Both the position numbers and the translations under genes were made by a program. The notes under the pieces are model-generated. The model was not told the DNA's origin. It did no database searches and was given only the letters and a program-made list of their open reading frames with translations. Shown here one piece after another: positions 55,836 through 64,000 of a stretch of DNA of 64,000 bases. The stretch comes from Trichobilharzia regenti (taxonomy: Eukaryota; Platyhelminthes; Trematoda; Strigeidida; Schistosomatidae): NCBI GenBank assembly GCA_944472135.2, contig OX235265.1:55501112-55565111 (forward strand), in the 5' to 3' direction. Each line of letters begins with the position of its first letter. The first letter of the stretch is position 1.

Positions 55836-56430
55836 ATTAATGTTCATTTCTACTAGTATAGCCTATCTTCAGGAAAAAAACCTTGATTTACTTGTTGTGC
55901 TGACAGATAAGAATTATTTGTGGTTCTGACTGCGATGCCGCAAAAATTACTCTCCTTAAAGCCACTCTCGTACGAAACGGTAGTGCGAAGCAATTTATTC
56001 ACAAAAGCACGAAAGATGCGCAATCCACACTGGTCACTAACTCATTTCCATAAAAGTACTCTTTATAAATTCGTGAATTAGAAGTGATCAGGATTCAGAT
56101 GTGCTCAGAGATCGTCTGTCTAAACCAGTCAAGAATATGTTTATTGTTGCAAACTCTCACCAGTCATAAGTTGTTTTCAGTCGCTGTACAAGATAAGCTC
56201 CTTCACATGACCAAGTTCATGTGAGTCTATCAGTTCACCAGCTCTTGTGGAGCGAATACCATTAGCCGTAGCTAGAGAATTATTTCCGTATGGAAACATA
56301 AAATATTTCCAATATGGTTTCACAAGGGAGAAAAGAAAGGTGTAAGTAAATCGATTCTAGAACACTTAATCGACTTCTGTTACTCTACCAACCTCTACCA
56401 TGATTTTAATAACGTCCATTGCATTCATGC
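55836..56430 (+). pseudogene. decayed PLE endonuclease region
   Basis: Fragments include SDVLRDRLSKPVKNMFIVAN (near 56095), QFTSSCGANTISRS (relic of the CxC-YIG start, near 56225) and SKSILEHLIDFCYSTNLYHD (near 56350), the post-catalytic SxxLEHLIDxGH block of PLE GIY-YIG proteins. The YIG itself is mutated to TIS. Strongly decayed. Confidence 0.55.
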
Positions 56431-57487
56431 TAAGTAGCTGTGTTCACTTCGTTACAAATTTCTGAAGCCTTGCATATATATATATATATATATATATGCC
56501 TTAATCTTATCGCTACGTTTATTATTATTATTATTATTATTAGTGGTATTACTTCCCTCAATTCGAACTGTTTCCAGTGCTGTTTCACTTGTGCCATTTT
56601 AAATTATTATATTTTGGTGACAAATTGTCGGAGTTGACTACAAATGACGCCAATTAACGAAAGTATATTAGGCAATATCCTTTGGTGTGATCATAAGCTC
56701 TACTCTAGTTCTATCAATCAGTTTCGAGATATATTGGAGTCAGAACCGTAAATTTTGCGGGGCGTGAGAAAATACGAAGAATCGGATAGCTAAGAATGCT
56801 TCAGCCACACTTTTATTGGAACTCTTAGTAAACATCAGAATACTGACCTACTGATTATAAGTCTTTAAATCTTGATCATCAACATCGCCATCAGACTCAT
56901 AGAAAATTCTGAAAACATATTTCAGAGTGTCTTAATGATTAGTACGTGACACTTAACTCCAACGATAGTACATTATGGTACTGTGTCCCTTAACTTATAG
57001 AATATATTACATCACAATTAATCAGACGTACTTGAAACAGAAGCGATGACTTAATACTTCATTGATTATCATCTAGTGACCAATTCATGTATGTCACCCA
57101 CTCGTGATCGAAGGTGATGGTCGTCTGAATAGTTGATTATTCATTTTTATAAATACACAGGTCACCCGTGGAAGTTTGTATTCTAACCATAACACTGGCT
57201 TCTTTAGCATTTCAGGTAAGTCTCATTGATATTTTTCAGTAGGAAAAAATCGAAATAAACTAAACTTGTGTAATGATTAACTGGTGTTATTTAAGAAAAT
57301 AATTTGAAACTCTATTCAACAAAATCACGTCAAAAATGGTGTAGGTAACAAAAACATGTTGGCTGGATATCAGACTGACATGAATTTAAATAAATGAATG
57401 TAAGCTAACCTCACCTAGATTACTAGCTTCTGTGGGTAGACGTCTTCCAGTCAATCCGATAGGTCAATTACGTTAACGAATTGTTTA
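56431..57487. other. no gene seen; microsatellites
   Basis: (TA)n at 56475-56497 and (ATT)n at 56519-56541. The rest is AT-rich without a recognisable gene. Confidence 0.5.
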
Positions 57488-57725
57488 GTAGGCACGTCAG
57501 TGGCTCAGTGCTTTAGTGCTTGTTAACCACGCATGTGGTCCGAGGTTGATGTCCAACCGACGTACTTCTAAATCTTGCCTAGCTCACTGGCCAATAGTAA
57601 GCTGGTAAGAGAGCGGGTAGGGGAGTTGTGCATGTGGCAAGCAAACACATTCTGTGAAAAAATGAAATCATTGCTGAAACTAAAAGCTTGGAGTCCTATC
57701 TTCGGAACGCAAGGTATTAAAAAAA
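57488..57725 (+). repeat. SINE family B, plus strand, RTE-like tail
   Basis: Head GTCAGTGGCTCAGTGCTTTAG, decayed B box 'ccgaggttgatgtcc', body 'gtaagctggtaagagagcgg', end 'cttggagtcctatcttcgga'. An oligo-A-rich tail follows. Confidence 0.75.
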
Positions 57726-59854
57726 TATGCTATTTAATAGGCATTTAGTACTATCGTCACTTCCCAGGCAGCGTACAACGAACAAAATGTGAGATAATAA
57801 TTCATAGTTCATTTGTTAATAAAAAAGATTCAACTCTTCTCAATTCGTTCATCTCTACGTATTCTCTGCTATTTTTAAGCCCTTTCTGCGTTTTTTCCTT
57901 TCTTTCTCTTCCACTCTCTTTCTTCTCGATATGCGAGTGGATATTCACCTAGAACTTCTTAAGTATTGAATTACAACATATTGGTACTTTTGTCTATCAT
58001 CACACCGGAGTTTCACACAGTACACACCCTAATAACAATTAACTAGTAGAAAAAAAGGTGATTTACTGTAGAGATTCTAAATTGTGTGAACTTATTCAAG
58101 AATTAGAGTTTAAAAGAAGAAAGAAACAGCTATGCGGAATATTTCCTTTCCTCTTTTAGCTCTCCAGTCAGCTTTTTCCCTTCATGAGTACTTGAAGACC
58201 TTCGTATCAAACAAACCAACAAAGCTTGTTTTGAATAAATCTAATTGACCACTTCCATTGCTTTAAAAAAGAGCTTCATAATGAGTCGACTTTGATGAAA
58301 AATTGGAAGATGAATGAGTGCTATAATTAGACAGTTTGCTTTGATTATGCAATTAGTACTGCTCTCTGACATGACATAAGCATTGAACTACTGGTTAGTT
58401 CAGTTGTAACCAGATTCATCAGCGAAATACAAAGTATGGTGTAACTCAGAGAGAGAGAGCGAAAAAATTATTTAAACTTTGGAACACTAAATTAAGTATC
58501 TGCAAAATATGCAATTTCATATGAAATAGAATTTCGGTTAATTCTAGAAATCATTTTATTAATAAACTACATTACTGATCATCTAGTGGATCATATCTTA
58601 AATGAAGCGACTACACACAACTCATACAGGGATATGAAAAGAACACAAACATATATCACCTGTCGAAATTCTAATAATCTCAGTGAGTGTTTACTTCGAG
58701 TCGGGTGGGTGTAAATATTGTCTCGACGAAAAGCTAACGCAGGATCACCCTTAACATCCAACATCGTCTAAAGGTTCTAAATTGAAATGCGAAATACTTT
58801 ATTATTATAACATTGTCGATTTTAGTGTTTTATCCCAGCATAATGTTTACCGCGTGAGTCACATGCAAGTACACTACTTGTTTTAGCAGGTACACGAGGG
58901 TAACTTTGTATTTGACTAGGTGATTTACTCACTCATTCCTCTGACTCAAATCAAACGGACCATTTATGTACATTAGATTGGAAGCATCTCTAAAGATGAT
59001 TCCCGTTATCAGCGTTGACTAATGAACAAAAGGAGTATAACTTGACCTCAAAATAATACTATTTTTAACTTGTTCTTAACTTGAAAATCTAAATTGACAT
59101 ATTTATTTCAACTTGACTTTGTTCATTATTATGATCGATACATATTAAGGCTATTATCTAAGTAAGATGAATGACAGACATATTTCACAATATTTGTTAG
59201 TTTTGTTTAAAGATGTTTATAGGGTGTAAAGTACCAATGAATGCAGAATCTGACAACATATTTTCACAATTAGCTCACATAAACTCTACGAAGTTTAGAA
59301 ACATTTCTGTTAAAAAGTGTGAAAATTTGATGAGATGTGACTACCCAACAGTCAGTCTTGATCAGTCTTCAGTAAACTAGTGTTTCTAATTTATATTTAG
59401 TTAGTGAAAGCTGAGCTAGGGACTCCAAGGTTGTGCTTGCGATAACCAGCCCAACGATACCATGAAAATGTTACTTAGGCGTGCTCGGATTCACACTGTA
59501 TAGAATGAAAGTTAGTGGCATCTGAAGGTAATCTGGTAGATTATTTGGTTGCTAAGTAATTTTGTTAGTCACCATTCTTTTGTTTTAAATTGTCTGTGGA
59601 GATGGGGTGGGGAATCCAAATGGTCACTTCGTCTAGTATAAATCAACTAACAAAAAATCTAAAGTAACTTAATCTCATTGAAAAAACTGCGTAAAACACT
59701 GAACAACTTCTAAATGACCACTGAAATTTGTGCGAAATAGCTAGAGGACAAAGTAGGAGAGTATGGCTAAAACATGTTTGTTCACTGAATAATTAATACC
59801 TTAATAGTTCAGTAATTCCCATTGTAACACTAAAGATACAATATTTAGCGAAGA
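57726..59854. other. no gene seen
   Basis: Long AT-rich stretch with no open frame above 60 codons reported and no repeat recognised by eye. Confidence 0.5.
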
Positions 59855-60005
59855 GATTCTCTTCAACGAATTTATTATCAAGCTGTACAATCGTTTATAC
59901 ATCGATTTTTTTTAATGAGAAATTATATCCGGCGCGGCAACTGAATCAAAGGTGTGAATACATGAAATAATAGTAGTAGTATGGAATGCAATTAAAATAT
60001 TTGTG
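59855..60005. repeat. PLE terminal motif and dispersed repeat
   Basis: The minus strand at 59905-59855 has 'gattgtacagcttgataat' and 'cgttgaagagaatctcttcg', like 14030-14115. The plus strand at 59920-60005 matches 55036-55125. Confidence 0.55.
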
Positions 60006-60809
60006 ATTATAATCACAGTTAAATGTCAAGTGGCAAAACAATTAATGTCATACAGAGTTTAATTCATAAGATGTACAGATGTTGGAAAGGGGGGTGTATA
60101 ATTGTAGGATTAGCAAACCAATATAAAACGTTACGCAACAAGGTGTGAAATTTGATAAGATAGGACTCAGCATTGTCAAAACAATTTTGGATTTAGAATG
60201 ACAAGTGGGACAAGTGGAAACAATTCGAAGTGAGAATAATAATAATAATCGTGGTAGTAAGGGAAAGGTACATGGATTAGCTAAATAAACAAAATAAATA
60301 AAATATAAAGAATTAATAAATTTCTATCCCTACATGGCCAAGGTAGAAATAGGGATTGTACATACTTCGTCTGTGCAAAAAGGTCTGGCTTAAATTCGTG
60401 AATGGCCAAAAACTTAAGGTTATCTCATTGAATAAAAGTGATATTAAATATGTGGTACAATAAAGTATCAATTTTTATCAGTACTTACGAAGAACTACGA
60501 TATAAAAATTGTTGGATTTCTACAAAATCAGTTCATCTTCATCATTTAGATAATTAAAATTCACTTATAATCCTGGACTTCCTAAGCTATATGTCAAGTT
60601 AAGTTAACAATTTCATAAGTTATTTTTATCATGTAGTCTTGGAAACACTTTTCTGGTGTCAGTAAAATCATGTACACTGGTACTTAGTGAGTAGCTGAAC
60701 TAACTGCTAAGTAGTGACAGTGGAAACAAAGCTCTAATGTCAAAAGTATTTACAAGAGTGAGTGCAGCAAAAGGAGATACATTTGACAAATAAATATGTA
60801 TAGTTGTTG
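60006..60809. other. no gene seen
   Basis: AT-rich, with an ATA run near 60237-60250. Confidence 0.5.
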
Positions 60810-61317
60810 TAATAGAGGTTTTTTGTATTTCCCAATGAATGAAAAAACAAAACGAGATTGTTTTTATTGACGTTTCGCTATTTAATGCTAATAGCTTTCT
60901 CAAAGTATTATTAAACCGGAATTTACAAAATCTCAGCATATATATAACAAAGAGTGAGGGGGTGAGAAAAATATAGACTTAGTTCAACTTAAAAGGACAT
61001 ATTGAAAGTCAAAATAACAATGAAGATCGTTCAAACCAAATATCAAAGGTAATAGTGTATCTGTTATTATATCAAAATAAAGTTTACTAACTTGATCATC
61101 GTTCGTTAGTCTGGGGTCAATTTTGGTTGTCCTTTTAAGTTGAACTAAGTCTATATTTTTCTCACCCCCTCACTCTTTGTTATATATATGCTGAGATTTT
61201 GTAAATTCCGGTTTAATAATACTTTGAGAAAGCTATTAGCATTAAATAGCGAAACGTCAGTAAAAACAATCTCGTTTTGATTTTTCATTCATTGGGAAAT
61301 ACAAAAAACCTCTATTA
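60810..61317. repeat. PLE 5' inverted repeat, 190-bp arms
   Basis: Arm 60810-60999 is the reverse complement of 61128-61317, around a 128-bp spacer. The right arm leads straight into the PLE reading frame at 61320, so it is the element's own upstream terminal sequence and the left arm an inverted partial copy. Both arms carry the hammerhead-like region. Confidence 0.92.
61220..61262 (+). ncRNA. hammerhead-like fold upstream of PLE frame
   Basis: Stem I TACT (61220-61223) pairs with AGTA (61259-61262). Stem II GCTATT (61232-61237) pairs with AATAGC (61245-61250) around AGCATTA. GAAA (61251-61254), the ACGU mini stem III and C17 (61258) are canonical. The first core strand reads TTGAGAA, so C3 and G8 are changed. 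It keeps the architecture of minimal PLE hammerheads but is probably slow or inactive. Confidence 0.6.
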
Positions 61318-61319
61318 TA

Positions 61320-62261
61320 ATGAATATCATATACCCAATGCCCAAATTTTTTCAAACCGTTAAAAGTGAACTTGGTTTGTATATATATAATCTAAGTAAA
61401 AACCGGATTACTCTATCGAAGCATAAATGTAACTTTAATAATCATCGTAATTTCAATTTACGCTGTCTGCAAAGTGGAATTATTTCCAAATCACTACTTG
61501 GTAAACCTCCTGAATATTCACACAAATCCATACCTGCTGCAAATCATACCTCCAAAGTATTTTTACGAGAACGTATACATATATGCTACATCAAACTTGA
61601 ATCTTATCGAATGAGAATCAATAATATAGATGACTGCTCAACATTACTTGTTACAAATCATATCTATGATTCCTTTCAAAAATTGTTCAATGAACGAGAA
61701 TCTCATTTTCATAATGTCACTAAAAGAAGACATATACAAAAATTCTCGAAACTCGTAGAAAAGAAACAACCAAAGAAAACCTCAACAAATGATATGAGGA
61801 ATATTAGAGCCATACATAACATGTCAGACAAGATACTAACCGAAAATGAAATCTCATTACTACAGAAAGGTTTGAATTTCAATATAACTAGAAAGCCATT
61901 ATCGGTCCAGGAAATGGCACCTATGATTGAACCTGCTCTACAACAACTAACCAATGAAGAATCACAATCTGCTCGTCAAAAGATATCACACATATTAGTG
62001 ACACAACGAAACATAACATCTAATCTCACCAAACAAGAATATGAAGCCTTAAGAAATTTGAAGAAAGACAAAAGCATCGTCATAACGAAAGCCGACAAGG
62101 GGAACGTCACTGTGATAATGAACAGAACGGATTATGAAAAGAAAGCGATTGAACCCCTATCTGAAGGACCATACTTACCCATTGAAGAGAAGAAGAAATC
62201 CGCCGAATTCAACAAAATGAAACTAAATACTAACAGACTACTAGCAACTCCACCCCTGTAA
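61320..62261 (+). pseudogene. Penelope-like element, N-terminal half
   Basis: A 313-codon open frame starting 3 bases after the inverted repeat. The N-terminal part (MNIIYPMPKFF...) is basic and poorly conserved. Towards the C-terminus it shows QEYEALRNLKKDKSIVITKA and ADKGNVTVIMNRTDYEKKA (about residues 240-275), the RT1 block of Penelope RT, then MKLNTNRLL. A stop at 62262 and frameshifted RT-like residues to about 62330 follow, where an RTE LINE is joined. The RT core motifs are therefore missing from this copy. In intact elements this protein primes at telomere-like or cleaved ends. Confidence 0.82.
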
Positions 62262-62329
62262 ATCAACCGAATCGCTACAGAAACTTCAACGAATAAATAT
62301 ATTAAAAATTCTAAAAACATAAGCAATAG

Positions 62330-64000
62330 CCTTACTTTTCGCTGGAATCGGGGAAGTGAAATGACGCAGGCTGGTGAAAGCCTTCGGGAAGCCAGTCAGC
62401 CGATGTGCCTTCTTTCGATGAAAGCAAAAGTAAGGATGGGTACCTGGAATGTTCACACAATGTACGAAACTGGAAAGGCTGCCCAGATAGCCGCTGAAAT
62501 GAGAAGGTACAGAATAGAAGTGTTGGGAATCTGCGAAAGCAGATGGAACGGAACTGGAAGGTGCCAACTACCTACTGGAGAGACAGTAATATTTTCCGGC
62601 CACCCAGAGGACAACCATGAGCACACCGAGGGAGTGGCCATCATGATGTCACCAACAGCAACCAAAGCTCTCATGCAGTGGGAACCAATCTCCTCCAGGA
62701 TAATGACAGCCAGGTTCAACTCAAAAGGAAGGAAAGTTACAGTCATTCAATGTTATGCGCCTACAAACGTCTCAGAACAAGAGAAGAAGGAGGCGTTCTA
62801 CAGACAACTACAAGCAATAATGGACAACGTCCCAAATGGCGATATCAAAATCCTGATGGGCGACATGAATGCGAAGCTGGGAGGAGACAACACAGGAAGA
62901 GAACTCACCATGGGTCGTGAGGCCCTCGGTGAAATGAACGACAATGGTGAACTCTTCTCAGACTTCTGCGCCTTCAATGATTTGGTGATTGGTGGTAGTG
63001 TGTTCAAACACAAGGATATACACAAGACGACATGGATTTCACCAGATGGAAACACCAAGAATCAAATAGACTTCATCTCAATTTCAAGAAAGTGGAGACG
63101 GAGCCTACTGGACACAAGGTCAAGGAGAGGAGCAGATGTGGGTTCAGACCACTATCTAGTACAAGGGACTTTCAAGGTGAAACTAAAAGCCTCGAGGATA
63201 GCTGGGGATAGGCCACAATGCAAGTTCAACACTCAATTACTGAAGGACACAACCACAAAAGACACCTTCACTGCAACTGTCAGAGCAAAGCAGGAAACAC
63301 TACGCGACATCACTGAAGAATCATGCGTGGAAGAACATTGGAAGTCTCTGAAGGCGATTCTCAACGAAACGTGTTCAACGGTTCTAGGAAGAAAGAAGAG
63401 ACAAGACAAGGAATGGCTCTCAACGGACACTTGGAAATTAATAGAAGAGAGGAGAATGGTGAAAGAGAAAATGATTCAATGCAAGGACGGACAGGAGAAG
63501 GAGACGCTGAGCTCAACTTACACAGCACTGGACAAAGAAGTGAAGAAGAGTGCTAGGAAGGACAAAAGACGATTCTACGACAACCTGGCCACTGAAGCTG
63601 AGAAGGCAGCAGGCAAAAGGGACCTGAGGACACTATATCAGATAACCAAATCTCTATCCGGGAAGAGACCAACACAAGCGAAACCTATAAAAGACAGCCA
63701 AGGGAACCCAATTACCAAGGAAGAAAAACAGATTAAACAATGGGCGGATCACTTCAAAGGACTCTTGAACCGACCATCACCTGCAACCCGTCCAGAAATA
63801 CCAACAACAGCGCACACACAACTGCAAGTTGACACCAATCCTCCAACGAGAGCTGAAGTCTTGAACGCAATCAAACTTCTGAAAGCTGGAAAAACAGCCG
63901 GACCAGATGGAATACCCCCTGAAGCACTGAAAGGGACCCAGAAACGACAGCAGACATGCTGACTCCATTATTGCAAAAGGTCTGGAAGGAGGGAAAGGTG
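62330..64000 (+). mobile_element. RTE-clade LINE, 5' half, cut by the window edge
   Basis: Begins near 62330 within the decayed PLE and runs to the window end. It includes a short 5' region, the endonuclease, the linker and the start of the RT. This is the best preserved RTE copy in the window. The 3' end lies outside. Confidence 0.88.
62361..63962 (+). pseudogene. RTE endonuclease-RT polyprotein, frameshifted near its RT
   Basis: The 533-codon frame starts with the first Met at 62361; Met20 is an alternative. Residues 28-270 form an apurinic-like endonuclease with TWNVHTM (28-34), CESRW with the catalytic Glu (58-62), QCYAPTN (130-136), GDMNAK (167-172), NQIDFIS and SDHY (262-265). All key residues are present. 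A basic linker (KKSARKDKRRFYD, near residue 395-407) leads to the RT start KTAGPDGIPPEALK. There a 1-base indel near 63931-63936 ends the frame. The next frame continues DPETTADMLTPLLQKVWKE to the window edge. Family function: nicks target DNA and reverse transcribes the LINE (and partner SINE) RNA at the nick. The enzyme would lack a complete RT unless the indel is a sequencing error. Confidence 0.88.

Overview
This window looks like gene-poor nuclear DNA from a flatworm, most probably a schistosome blood fluke. The evidence is: AT-rich sequence with long stretches lacking credible genes; short tRNA-derived elements that carry hammerhead ribozyme sequences, including copies matching the known Schistosoma alpha (Smα-type) hammerhead repeat; and a dense population of RTE-clade, CR1-like and Penelope-like retroelements of the kinds known in schistosomes. 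I cannot fix the species. There is no operon structure. Only one stretch looks like host protein-coding sequence.

Layout. Positions 1-1945 hold the 3' two thirds of a dead RTE-type LINE. From 6016 to 8636 lies a composite Penelope-like element (PLE) with long inverted ends, and a CR1-like LINE 3' end is inserted inside its reverse transcriptase. From 10 to 21 kb there are several inverted repeats, decayed LINE and PLE pieces, Smα-type and other hammerhead SINEs, and a tandem pair of about 399-bp hammerhead SINE units (20729-21426). The host-gene candidate is a first coding exon on the minus strand, 25017 down to 24382, encoding 212 Ser/Asn/Thr-rich residues and ending in a strong splice donor. 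A head-to-head SINE palindrome lies at 26098-26453. Two solo LTR-like elements have 4-bp target duplications (29763-30076, 37972-38222). A 622-bp inverted repeat lies at 30588-31209. PLE remnants continue at 37-42 kb. A SINE copy at 45015-45241 has a hammerhead with every conserved core base intact. A second RTE 3' end lies at 45905-46730, and more SINE, RTE and PLE fragments follow to 60 kb. The window closes with a PLE 5' end (60810-62280) into which the 5' half of an RTE LINE with an apurinic-like endonuclease is inserted (about 62330-64000, cut by the window edge).

How the parts relate. RTE LINEs encode endonuclease plus reverse transcriptase. One SINE family here ends in a tail resembling the RTE 3' end, consistent with the LINE machinery moving the SINE. 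A second SINE family (called HHR-SINE here) joins a tRNA-like head with A and B boxes directly to a hammerhead ribozyme and occurs as monomers, a tandem dimer, head-to-head pairs and tail fragments. The PLEs carry reverse transcriptase and GIY-YIG endonuclease pieces, and their terminal repeats contain hammerhead-like folds. The main biological theme is therefore self-cleaving RNA spread through at least three repeat lineages: Smα-type, HHR-SINE and PLE ends. All readings are by eye. Boundaries of old repeats are approximate, and no database search or folding program was run.
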